Part shown: one piece after another, positions 1 through 6,615 of the stretch | Position numbering within the stretch: position 1 is the first letter of the stretch | Layout: the number at the start of each line of letters is the position of its first letter | Assembly (NCBI GenBank): GCA_947473805.1 | Contig: CANJGB010000003.1 | Coordinates: 88,010 to 152,009, forward strand | Length of the DNA stretch: 64,000 bases | Direction of reading: 5' to 3' | DNA from: Alphaproteobacteria bacterium | GTDB lineage: Bacteria > Pseudomonadota > Alphaproteobacteria > Ferrovibrionales > Ferrovibrionaceae | Notes under the pieces: model-generated | The model's input: only the letters and a program-made list of their open reading frames with translations | Databases searched by the model: none | What the model was told of the DNA's origin: nothing | Program-made: the position numbers and the translations under genes

Positions 1-21
1 CCGGCGACCCGTTCCGGCATT

Positions 22-1455
22 TCAACCTCCTGGTTTCCAGATCGATTCCACCGGCGAGCCATTGCCTTTGCGGATTTCATCCAACAGTGGCTTGGCAAAC
101 TCGGCCAAAGCGTCGCAATTCAATGTCTCTCCGTTTCTCAGCTTCGGAATGAGTAGAAGCGTGTCTTTGCCATCTTTATTTTTCAAGATTCGTATGGCCG
201 CGTTTGCCTCGCGCCTGGTTGGAGAGCCATCGGCGTAGGGATCGTAGGTGTTGACGAGCAGGCGCCCATTGTCATGCTTTATCGCTACATCGAGGTATGA
301 ACCATTTTTTCTGGTTCCAGGCGGCGTACCGGAAGGCCTGAGATACAATTCGCTATCGTACTGGACCTTGTCATCGTTTTTGTATCCGCCGCCTGCTCGC
401 GAGAAACCTTCACCGCCCGCGTCCAAAAGGCATTTGAGAACATCTGTATTATAAATTTTCGTCTTCTCGCTGCCGAAGCGGGGAACGACGATGGGGAAAA
501 GCTTCTGTTGAAAGTCGGACTGGTCAGGAAAAATTTCGATCCAGTCTTCCGGCTTCGTATCCTTCGGAAAAGTGAACGGCGGAAGCGGCGGCAGCGGCTC
601 TGCCTTAGGCGTTACGAACGGCTCCGGCTTTTCGTTCTTAATCGGCGCGCCTGGGAAAATTATCGGGCCGGGCGGCACGATGTCACGGCGCTCCTGGACA
701 TCTAGGAGACTACGCCGTTCGATTGGAAAGAACGGACTGCGTGCCGTGGGTTGCATTTGGCCGAGGTCTCGGCCTTGCGCAATCTGTTCGTCTATAAAGT
801 CTTGGGCGGCTTTTCCGCCTTTCTTAAGTGCCTCTGCGCCTAAAATGCCAACAACAGCCGATCCAATTGCGGCACCGGCAGCAGGCGCCCAGGACGGGGC
901 TGTCTGAATGACCGGCCCAAGCACTTGCGCGAAAGCAACCTGATTGTCCGGCGCGTGGCGGACGCCGTCCTCGTCGAGCCAGGGTTCGGTATGAGTTTCG
1001 GTCTCTTTCTTGGCGGCGGGCGCCGCACCCAGCGCGTTTGCGGTCGGACCGTCTTTCAGCAGGAAGCCATCGTCATCGAGGGCACCGGCTTTCTGGAACG
1101 ACTTGATCGCCTCGTCCTGCGGCGGCCCGTACCAACCCGTCGGGCCACCAGTACCGTTGACGTCGTAGAAGCCGGCACGGTGCAACGCGAGTTCGACGCG
1201 CGCCACGTCGGCGCGCTGATTCGGCTGGTTGCGGCCGACCGGCTGGTCGAGCCTGACGCGGCCGGTGTCATCGAAAATGTCGGGTTCATTGCCGTTGCGA
1301 AAGGCGCGGCGCATCGCCGCGACGGCCGGGTCGGAATCATCCTCCTCGGCGGCAAAGGCAGTCGCGCCGGGTTTGCGTCGCCACTCACCGCGGCCCAAGC
1401 GGCCTAGCGAATCCGGTTCGTACTCCCAGTCGTTTTTGTTCGGCATAAAGGACAT
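22..1455 (-). CDS. Peptidoglycan-binding-like protein with toxin/nuclease-like C-terminal domain (regulon outlier)
   Basis: A 477-aa protein of unknown function. Residues about 82-143 resemble a PG_binding_1 repeat (ADVARVELALHRAGFYD, then DEAIKSFQ). Residues 183-210 form a glycine/alanine-rich hydrophobic segment, and 255-310 are proline-rich. The C-terminal part (325-440) has the pattern GSYLDV, LLVNTYD, TRREANAA and LLLIPK, which recalls PD-(D/E)XK-like or polymorphic-toxin domains; D389 and E416 are candidate acidic residues. This is inference only. The ATG at 1455 has GGAG about 8 bp upstream. Base composition is lower in GC than the neighbours, suggesting transfer. Its promoter carries the same palindrome as the phage operon at 6323-6359, so it is probably repressed by the S24 protein (4213-4845) although lysS lies between. 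It could be a lysogenic effector, a bacteriocin-like toxin or a virion protein. No immunity gene is visible beside it. Confidence 0.6.
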   Translation of the reverse strand: MSFMPNKNDWEYEPDSLGRLGRGEWRRKPGATAFAAEEDDSDPAVAAMRRAFRNGNEPDIFDDTGRVRLDQPVGRNQPNQRADVARVELALHRAGFYDVNGTGGPTGWYGPPQDEAIKSFQKAGALDDDGFLLKDGPTANALGAAPAAKKETETHTEPWLDEDGVRHAPDNQVAFAQVLGPVIQTAPSWAPAAGAAIGSAVVGILGAEALKKGGKAAQDFIDEQIAQGRDLGQMQPTARSPFFPIERRSLLDVQERRDIVPPGPIIFPGAPIKNEKPEPFVTPKAEPLPPLPPFTFPKDTKPEDWIEIFPDQSDFQQKLFPIVVPRFGSEKTKIYNTDVLKCLLDAGGEGFSRAGGGYKNDDKVQYDSELYLRPSGTPPGTRKNGSYLDVAIKHDNGRLLVNTYDPYADGSPTRREANAAIRILKNKDGKDTLLLIPKLRNGETLNCDALAEFAKPLLDEIRKGNGSPVESIWKPGG

Positions 1456-1472
1456 GGCATGGCTCCTCGCAG

Positions 1473-1496
1473 GATATAGGACAAATAACCTATATC
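1473..1496 (-). promoter_or_regulatory. Operator site 1 (palindrome)
   Basis: GATATAGG, 8-nt spacer, CCTATATC: a perfect 8-bp inverted repeat 18 bp before the start codon of the 22-1455 gene. It overlaps the -10 of the promoter at 1482-1510. The same motif recurs at 4877, 4918 and 6336, so I infer binding by the S24 repressor. Confidence 0.7.
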
Positions 1497-1510
1497 GGGC
1501 GAATAGTCAA
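1482..1510 (-). promoter_or_regulatory. Promoter of the 22-1455 gene
   Basis: On the minus strand, TTGACT (1505-1510) is followed by a 17-bp spacer and TATTTG (1482-1487). Operator 1 covers the -10 side. The layout matches the promoters at 4904-4932 and 6323-6351. Confidence 0.6.
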
Positions 1511-1610
1511 GAACAAATATAGAACACTCGCAGCGGGCTTGTCCATTGTTTGACCCCGCTGCCCTTGCCGCCTAGAACCGCCGTCCGCGTCCAACCGAAC
1601 AGCAGTGATC

Positions 1611-3212
1611 ATGACCACCACGGATTCCGCCGCCGAGGCACGCGAACTGGCTTTGGCCAGCAACGCCTGGCCGTTCCAGGAAGCACAGCGCATCCTCGAC
1701 CGGCTGGCGGGGAAACCGCCGGCCAAGGGCTATGTCCTGTTCGAGACCGGGTACGGCCCCTCGGGCCTGCCGCATATCGGCACGTTCGGCGAGGTGGCGC
1801 GCACCTCGATGGTCCGGCGCGCGCTCCAGATGCTGTCCGATGTGCCGACGCGCCTGTTCGCGTTCTCCGATGACATGGACGGATTGCGCAAGGTGCCCGA
1901 CAACGTGCCGCAGCAGGAGATGCTGAAGCAGCATCTCAACCTGCCGCTGACGCGCGTGCCGGACCCGTTCGGCAAGTTCGAGAGTTTTGGCCACCACAAC
2001 AATGCGATGCTGCGCCGCTTCCTCGACTCGTTCGGCTTCGAGTACGAGTTCCAGTCGGCGACCGACTGGTACACGTCGGGCCGGTTCGATGGCGTGCTGC
2101 GCCAGGTGCTGGAAAACTACGACGCCATCATGGCGATCATGCTGCCGTCGCTCCGCGCCGATCGTGCCGCGACCTACAGTCCGTTCCTGCCGTTGAGCCT
2201 GAAGACCGGCCGCGTGCTGCAGGTGCCGGTGCTGGAGCACAACGCCAAGGCGGGCGCCATCGTCTACCAGGACGAGGACGGGGCGAAGGTCGAGACACTC
2301 GTCACCGGCGGCAAGTGCAAACTGCAGTGGAAGGTGGACTGGGCGGCGCGCTGGGTTGCGCTCGGTGTCGATTACGAAATGTCAGGCAAGGACCTGATCG
2401 ATTCCGTGAAGCTCTCGAGCCGCATTGCCGAGGCGCTCGGGACCCAGCCGCCGATCAACCTGACCTATGAGCTGTTCCTTGACGACAAGGGCCAGAAGAT
2501 TTCCAAGTCGAAGGGCAATGGCCTGACCATCGACGAGTGGCTGGGCTATGCGTCGCCGGAAAGTCTTGCGCTGTACATGTACCAGAAGCCGAAGCAGGCC
2601 AAGCGCCTGTACTTCGACGTAATTCCGCGCGCGGTGGATGATTACCTGACCTTCCTTGAGAAGTTTTCGACCCAGGAAGGCCGCGAGCGCTACGGCAATC
2701 CGGTCTGGCACGTCCATCGTGGCCGTCCGCCCGAGGAGCAGGTGCCGCTGACCTTCGGCCTGTTGATGAACCTGGTCGGTGTCGCAAATACCGAAGACCG
2801 CAACGTGTTGTGGGGCTTTATCTCGCGCTACGCGCCCGGCGCGTCGCCCGCGCGCAATCCCCTGCTCGACGCCATGGTGCCTTACGCCCTGGCCTATTAC
2901 CGCGACTTCGTGAAGCCGACCAAGAAGTACCGTGCGGCGACCGAGATGGAGCGCGAGGCGCTGACGGCGCTTGCGGCCGCCTTGCGCGCGCTGCCGGCCG
3001 ATGCGGATGGCGAGACGGTACAGAACGTCGTCTACGAGATCGGCAAGAAGTACCCGTTCGCATCCCTGCGCGACTGGTTCAAGTCGCTGTACGAAGTGCT
3101 GCTCGGTCAGGAGCAGGGGCCGCGCATGGGCACGTTCTTCGCGCTCTACGGCCTCGGCAATTCCATCGCGTTGATCGAGAAGGCGCTGAACGGCGCGGAC
3201 ATGGCGGCCTGA
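1611..3212 (+). CDS. lysS: Lysyl-tRNA synthetase, class I
   Basis: Charges tRNA-Lys with lysine in the cytosol. The 533-aa length and sequence fit the class I LysRS family found in archaea and many alphaproteobacteria, not the class II enzyme of E. coli. The HIGH-type motif appears as PSGLPHIGT in the N-terminal Rossmann domain and the KMSKS-type motif as KISKSKG near residue 300. The ATG at 1611 ([10 protein letters not shown]) is preferred over the GTG at 1605 two codons upstream. It diverges from the regulon gene at 22-1455 and ends exactly where the convergent NTF2-like gene ends. Its high GC resembles the host genes, so it is a housekeeping gene lodged between two parts of the prophage regulon. 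Confidence 0.95.
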   Translation: MTTTDSAAEARELALASNAWPFQEAQRILDRLAGKPPAKGYVLFETGYGPSGLPHIGTFGEVARTSMVRRALQMLSDVPTRLFAFSDDMDGLRKVPDNVPQQEMLKQHLNLPLTRVPDPFGKFESFGHHNNAMLRRFLDSFGFEYEFQSATDWYTSGRFDGVLRQVLENYDAIMAIMLPSLRADRAATYSPFLPLSLKTGRVLQVPVLEHNAKAGAIVYQDEDGAKVETLVTGGKCKLQWKVDWAARWVALGVDYEMSGKDLIDSVKLSSRIAEALGTQPPINLTYELFLDDKGQKISKSKGNGLTIDEWLGYASPESLALYMYQKPKQAKRLYFDVIPRAVDDYLTFLEKFSTQEGRERYGNPVWHVHRGRPPEEQVPLTFGLLMNLVGVANTEDRNVLWGFISRYAPGASPARNPLLDAMVPYALAYYRDFVKPTKKYRAATEMEREALTALAAALRALPADADGETVQNVVYEIGKKYPFASLRDWFKSLYEVLLGQEQGPRMGTFFALYGLGNSIALIEKALNGADMAA

Positions 3213-3830
3213 TCAGGCAAGTTCACCGATGGTTCTGTCGCGCAGCATCGTGCGCAGGAAGCGGTCGGGCGGAATGCTTTTCAACGGTTCATCTGCGATG
3301 CTTGCCCTGGTCCAGAACTTCGCATAGCTCGGGAATGGGGCGTGGAACACGCCTGCGACGGGCGCGCGTCCGGGCCAGCGCACTTTCAGATCGCCGGTCG
3401 GCCCCTCGCCCGGCGCGGCGGCGTACCAGCGCCCTAGAAAGCGCTGCTTGCCGAAGTGCCAGGTGCCGTTCCGCCGCTCATAGGCGTCGAGATAAAGCAT
3501 CTGCATGGCGACCCACGCGTCGCCGACCTCATGGTCCGACTTGCCGTAGACCAGGCCGATGGCGTGGTCGGCGTCCTCGAACTCGATGACGTGGTTGCCG
3601 ATCTGATGGCAGGCGCCGGTAAAGTTGCGCAAGGTGCGGTCGAAGTGGCGCTTCATCGCGGCGCGACCGCGGCCGATGCCGGTAACATCCACATTATCGA
3701 CATAGAGTGAGACGAGCGCGTCGAGATCGCGCATATCGACGGCCAGCGCATACTTGCCGGCGAGCTGTCTGATTTGCTCGTAGGATTCCAGACGGTCGAT
3801 TTTTTCCGCCAGCGTCTGCGTGCCGTTCAT
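3213..3830 (-). CDS. NTF2-like / SnoaL-like family protein
   Basis: A 205-aa protein with an NTF2-like (SnoaL_4 type) fold. It begins with the helix EKIDRLESYEQIRQLAGKYALAVD, followed by LVSLYVDNVDVTG, a hydrophobic strand set (VIEFEDADHAIGLVYGKSD) and WHFGKQRFLGRWYA. Members include small dehydratases, isomerases and ring-hydroxylating dioxygenase beta-like proteins, so the substrate cannot be named. The ATG at 3830 (MNGTQTLAEK) has GGGAGCAGGCC just upstream and is chosen over a longer in-frame reading to 4142, whose extension is Arg-rich and non-coding in character. Its stop abuts that of lysS. It reads as a host gene, not a phage gene. Confidence 0.75.
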   Translation of the reverse strand: MNGTQTLAEKIDRLESYEQIRQLAGKYALAVDMRDLDALVSLYVDNVDVTGIGRGRAAMKRHFDRTLRNFTGACHQIGNHVIEFEDADHAIGLVYGKSDHEVGDAWVAMQMLYLDAYERRNGTWHFGKQRFLGRWYAAAPGEGPTGDLKVRWPGRAPVAGVFHAPFPSYAKFWTRASIADEPLKSIPPDRFLRTMLRDRTIGELA

Positions 3831-3886
3831 GGCCTGCTCCCTTGGACAAGTCTTCTTGTCCCACAAGGCGCAGGAGCGGTGAAGGG

Positions 3887-4114
3887 CTAGGGGGTGCGCT
3901 TGATCGGCTCGAACGCGACGACGGTCGTGGCAACCGGCACCTGTGTCTCGGAGGCGCTCGGCAGAACCTCGATCAATCCGACCGTCGCCATTGCATAGAC
4001 AAGGAGCGCAATCGCGGCGTGATCGGCCCGGCCGCCGAAAACGTAAGCTGGCGCTGCCACCAGAATGGCGCCGCTTAGAAACAACACTGTCAATACGAGG
4101 GCCGAGATCGCCAT
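3887..4114 (-). CDS. Small two-helix membrane protein
   Basis: A 75-aa hypothetical protein. The N-terminal segment MAISALVLTVLFLSGAILVA and a second hydrophobic segment, IALLVYAMATVGLIEVL, predict two transmembrane helices with a short C-terminal tail rich in V, T and P. The start at 4114 is favoured over the ATG at 4147 because GGAAGGA precedes it. It lies between the NTF2-like gene and the S24 repressor gene, all on the minus strand. No family is recognised and no phage function can be claimed. Confidence 0.5.
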   Translation of the reverse strand: MAISALVLTVLFLSGAILVAAPAYVFGGRADHAAIALLVYAMATVGLIEVLPSASETQVPVATTVVAFEPIKRTP

Positions 4115-4212
4115 GGAAGGTTCCTTCCGGAAAGCTCGCCACGTCAACGCCGCAAGGGGCCTTGAGGTTTCGCGGGTAGATTATCCCGTTTCAGGGAAAT
4201 ACGCCTAGGCGC

Positions 4213-4845
4213 CTATTGGCTGGCCCAGACGATGCGCGCCATCCACGCGATCTGGTCGATATCCAGTTCACGCGCGGGATAGGCCGGATTGAGCGAGGTG
4301 AGCTCGATCTTGCGGGCGGTCTTGCGGCTCAATTGCTTGGCCATGACCTCGCCTTTGGAGGTCTTGACCACTACGCGGTCGCCGCGGCGGATCTGCGCGG
4401 CTGGCGAGACGACGACCAGGTCGCCGTCTCGATAGACCGGCAGCATGGATTCGCCAGAAATCTCCAACGCATAGGCATTGGGGTCGCCGATTTCGGGAAA
4501 CGGTACCTCATCCCAGCCGTGGCCCACGGGATGGCCGGAATCGTCGAAAAAGCCGCCAACGCCGGCCTCGGTCAGGCCGACAACGGGAATACGATAGGGG
4601 CCGGCGCTGCCGGTTTCGTCGCCGATCAGGCCCATGAATTCGCCGATCGAGGCGCCGGTCGCTTCCAGCACCTTGGAGACGCTTTCGGTGGACGGCCAGC
4701 GGGGCTTGCCCTCACGCGAAATGCGCTTGGACTTGTTGAACGTCGTCGGGTCGAGGCCGGCGCGTTTCGCCAGTCCCGAAGCCGAGAAACTGTATTTTGC
4801 AGCAAGGCGATCAATCGCCTGCCAGACACCCTTGTGCGACAGCAT
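4213..4845 (-). CDS. LexA/cI-type repressor: HTH plus S24 autoprotease
   Basis: A 210-aa predicted prophage repressor. The N-terminal half (about 8-70) is a helix-turn-helix domain (FSASGLAKRAGLDPTTFNKSKR). The C-terminal half is an S24 peptidase: Ala94-Gly95 (LTEAGVGG) is the expected self-cleavage bond, Ser133 (GESMLP) the nucleophile and Lys170 (VMAKQL) the general base. The Ser-Lys spacing of 37 equals that of LexA. RecA-stimulated self-cleavage after DNA damage is therefore likely (family knowledge). It faces the phage operon at 4970, with two copies of the shared palindrome (4877-4900 and 4918-4941) in the divergent gap, so autoregulation and repression of the phage genes are inferred. 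Similar S24 regulators also occur outside prophages, but the operator pattern supports this role. Confidence 0.85.
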   Translation of the reverse strand: MLSHKGVWQAIDRLAAKYSFSASGLAKRAGLDPTTFNKSKRISREGKPRWPSTESVSKVLEATGASIGEFMGLIGDETGSAGPYRIPVVGLTEAGVGGFFDDSGHPVGHGWDEVPFPEIGDPNAYALEISGESMLPVYRDGDLVVVSPAAQIRRGDRVVVKTSKGEVMAKQLSRKTARKIELTSLNPAYPARELDIDQIAWMARIVWASQ

Positions 4846-4876
4846 GGGAACATCGTCATGCGAACCGGCATTTTTG

Positions 4877-4900
4877 GCTATAGGTACGTCTGCCTAATTA
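4877..4900. promoter_or_regulatory. Operator site 2a (repressor side)
   Basis: GCTATAGG, 8-nt spacer, CCTAATTA. It lies 31 bp before the repressor start codon, fitting autoregulation. It shares the TATAGG-N8-CCTA core with sites 1 and 3. Confidence 0.6.
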
Positions 4901-4903
4901 AAT

Positions 4904-4932
4904 TTTACTCTAATCCGGATATAGGTTATTAT
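4904..4932 (+). promoter_or_regulatory. Promoter of the rightward phage genes
   Basis: TTTACT (4904-4909), a 17-bp spacer and TATTAT (4927-4932). Operator 2b begins in the spacer and covers the -10, exactly as at the 1482-1510 promoter. It drives the genes from 4970. Confidence 0.6.
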
Positions 4933-4941
4933 TCTTTTATC
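4918..4941. promoter_or_regulatory. Operator site 2b (phage side)
   Basis: GATATAGG, 8-nt spacer, CTTTTATC. The left half is identical to site 1 and the right half matches it at 6 of 8 positions. It overlaps the candidate -10 of the 4970 promoter. Confidence 0.6.
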
Positions 4942-4969
4942 AAGACCAAAACCCTGTCCGGAGTTTCCC

Positions 4970-5335
4970 ATGTCGCGTCCGAAACGTGGCCCGTCGCCGT
5001 TGGGCGAGGGGGATGTTCAGCCTTTTTCCAATGTCGCCGAGGCCTGGTTCTGGGGCGTCGCCGGCTATCTGGCCCGTCTCGATGGCGGGCGGCCGATGCC
5101 GCGCCGGGGCGCCGTTCCGCGCCCGTGCGAACCTAGCGATGTGGTCCACGCTGCGCTGAAGCTGACCCGGCGCGACCGCATGAGCACGGACCAGTTCCGC
5201 ACCCTGGTGCGGTTCGGCCGCGAGGGCTTGGCGCCGGACCCGCGCCTGCCGCGCCAGCGGGGCGCCGCAGTGCTGTGGCAGGCGGGCCTCGATGCCTTGT
5301 CCCATGCACTGCGCGCCAAAGGTATCGTGGCATGA
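4970..5335 (+). CDS. Phage-cluster hypothetical protein, first gene
   Basis: A 121-aa protein of unknown function, basic and without membrane segments. It has aromatic stretches (AEAWFWGVAGYLARL) and a helical C-terminal half (DQFRTLVRFGREGLA, then AAVLWQAGLDALSHALRAKG). It is the first gene after the operator-controlled promoter diverging from the S24 repressor, and its TGA overlaps the next gene's ATG (ATGA), implying translational coupling. The position suggests an early or regulatory role, but nothing in the sequence identifies it. Confidence 0.6.
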   Translation: MSRPKRGPSPLGEGDVQPFSNVAEAWFWGVAGYLARLDGGRPMPRRGAVPRPCEPSDVVHAALKLTRRDRMSTDQFRTLVRFGREGLAPDPRLPRQRGAAVLWQAGLDALSHALRAKGIVA

Positions 5336-5733
5336 ATCTGGTCGAGGTGGCGGCGCCGATGACTGCGGTGGTGGCATTCAGCGGCCGCGCGCCGTTGTGG
5401 TGGCTGCACCTGTTGCGGCCCGGCTTCCGTCATTGTTTCGTCGCGGTGCGCGGCACAGCGGGCTGGCTGCTGCTTGATCCGCTGTCGCATCGCATCGCCC
5501 TGGGCCTGCTGCCAGCCGATACCGACCCCGCCGCGCACTACCGGGCGCTGGGCCATATTCTCTTGACGGTCCCGGTAGCGGTGCCGCCGCGCCGGCCGGC
5601 GCCGTTCGCACCCTTCACCTGCGTCGAGGCGGTGAAGCGTGTACTGGGCCTGCACGATCGTTTCGTGTGGACGCCATGGCAGCTCTACCGCCGGCTGTTG
5701 CCGCTCGCGTGCGATACCGTGGCCGGGCCATAA
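5332..5733 (+). CDS. Possible permuted papain-like (NlpC/P60-like) small protein
   Basis: A 133-aa protein whose start (ATG 5332) overlaps the previous stop. Two motifs stand out: a histidine in FRHCFVAVRGTAGWLLLDPLSH and, about 70 residues later, a cysteine in PFTCVEAVKRVLGL. The His-before-Cys order with a helix after the Cys recalls circularly permuted papain-fold proteins (YiiX/YaeF type). If so it could cut peptidoglycan or a protein during assembly or entry. This is inference; the catalytic set is not proven. The surrounding genes are phage-like and it probably belongs to the same transcript as 4970. Confidence 0.5.
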   Translation: MNLVEVAAPMTAVVAFSGRAPLWWLHLLRPGFRHCFVAVRGTAGWLLLDPLSHRIALGLLPADTDPAAHYRALGHILLTVPVAVPPRRPAPFAPFTCVEAVKRVLGLHDRFVWTPWQLYRRLLPLACDTVAGP

Positions 5734-5740
5734 TGCTGCA

Positions 5741-6298
5741 ATGCAAAGCGCGTTCAGTCATGGTGTTCTGGGGTTTCGGGGCACGCTCGAACATCCGGTC
5801 GGGTCCATCAATCCGACGGCAGTAACCATTCACGAGCCGGTGCGCGAGGGCGCCACCATGGTCGCCCGTCTCGAATGGCCGCAGATGTTTTCGACCCCGC
5901 TGGCCATTCGCGGCCCAACCGCGGTGCACGCCTTCGACCAGGCGCAGCAACTGGTCTGGCCGGGCGCCGGGGGCAAAAAGCTGTGGCTGCACGTGGCGCG
6001 CGACGAACACTGGTCCGAGGGCTTTGCCGCGCAACGCACCGAACTTGCCGCGCTGGCGGAAAAGGCCGAGGGCGTGGCGCGCCGCCTGCATTGGGCGCAC
6101 AGCACCGGCCGCCTTGCATCGGCGGTCATTTCAGCGGCGCGTGAACTGCCGCTGTGCAATTGCTGGGGCGTGCGGATCGAGACGCAGAATCTGCCGGTTC
6201 CGCCGCTGGCGATGACCGGTACTGATGCGGCAAACGCGCAGAAGGCGGCGGAGGATTTTCTCGACCGCGTGGCGCACAGTTACGGCTTCCGGAAATAG
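5741..6298 (+). CDS. Phage-cluster hypothetical protein
   Basis: A 185-aa protein of unknown function, 7 bp after the previous stop and last of the three-gene leading block. It is mostly mixed alpha/beta, with EWPQMFSTPLAIRGPTAVHAFDQAQ, a helical region (RTELAALAEKAEGVARRLHWAHS) and a C-terminal helix (DAANAQKAAEDFLDRVAHSYGF). The ATG at 5741 follows a purine-poor leader; an internal ATG at 5858 is possible. No signal peptide or membrane segment is seen. The structural operon promoter lies directly downstream. Confidence 0.5.
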   Translation: MQSAFSHGVLGFRGTLEHPVGSINPTAVTIHEPVREGATMVARLEWPQMFSTPLAIRGPTAVHAFDQAQQLVWPGAGGKKLWLHVARDEHWSEGFAAQRTELAALAEKAEGVARRLHWAHSTGRLASAVISAARELPLCNCWGVRIETQNLPVPPLAMTGTDAANAQKAAEDFLDRVAHSYGFRK

Positions 6299-6322
6299 TT
6301 TCGAAGCGTCGAAAGTTTGCGG

Positions 6323-6351
6323 TTGACTTTTTAACGTTATAGGCTTATATA
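6323..6351 (+). promoter_or_regulatory. Promoter of the structural operon
   Basis: TTGACT (6323-6328), a 17-bp spacer and TATATA (6346-6351). Operator 3 overlaps the spacer and -10. This is the strongest sigma70-like promoter in the window, and transcription should begin near 6358. Confidence 0.7.
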
Positions 6352-6359
6352 CCTAAATA
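6336..6359. promoter_or_regulatory. Operator site 3 (structural promoter)
   Basis: GTTATAGG, 8-nt spacer, CCTAAATA. It has the same core and spacing as the other three sites and covers the -10 of the structural operon promoter. Confidence 0.65.
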
Positions 6360-6373
6360 TCGTCGCCACACTT

Positions 6374-6411
6374 GCGCCCGCCGGGTCCCTCCCGGCGGGC
6401 GCTTTGCTTTT
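6374..6411 (+). terminator. Leader hairpin with T-tract before the structural operon
   Basis: A perfect 12-bp stem (GCGCCCGCCGGG / CCCGGCGGGCGC) with loop TCCCT is followed by TTTGCTTTT. It starts about 16 nt after the predicted transcription start and ends before the GGGAGG ribosome site of 6424. It could end the 4970-6298 transcript, attenuate the structural operon, or both. Confidence 0.75.
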
Positions 6412-6423
6412 GGGAGGTCCTGT

Positions 6424-6615
6424 ATGGGCAACGTCTTCAATCCGCCGTCACCACCGCCCCCGCCCGCGCCGTCCGGCCCGACGCCGGCGGAGCAATCGGC
6501 CACAGAGGCGCGCGAGCGGCAGCGGCGCGGGCTGGGTACCATCGCGACATCGTATCGCGGCCTGCTGCCGGCGGACGGCCCGGTCTTCCAGCGCAAGTCG
6601 CTGCTGGGGGAATGA
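6424..6615 (+). CDS. Small proline-rich phage protein before the portal gene
   Basis: A 63-aa protein beginning with a proline run (NPPSPPPPPAPSGPTPAEQ) and ending with a basic helical segment and GLLPADGPVFQRKSLLGE. Short Pro-rich proteins of unknown role are common just before the connector gene in podoviral clusters. GGGAGG lies 7 bp before the ATG, and the stop overlaps the portal start (ATGA). It has no recognisable enzymatic domain. Confidence 0.65.
   Translation: MGNVFNPPSPPPPPAPSGPTPAEQSATEARERQRRGLGTIATSYRGLLPADGPVFQRKSLLGE

Noticed and set aside
3831..4142. Longer N-terminus for the NTF2-like gene
   Set aside because: The added 104 residues are Arg-rich and lie over the opposite reading of the small membrane gene; the ATG at 3830 fits the family start.
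4200..4220. CCTAGGCGCCTA near the repressor stop as a fifth operator
   Set aside because: The spacing (2 bp between TAGG and CCTA halves, GC core) and sequence do not match the TATAGG-N8-CCTA pattern.
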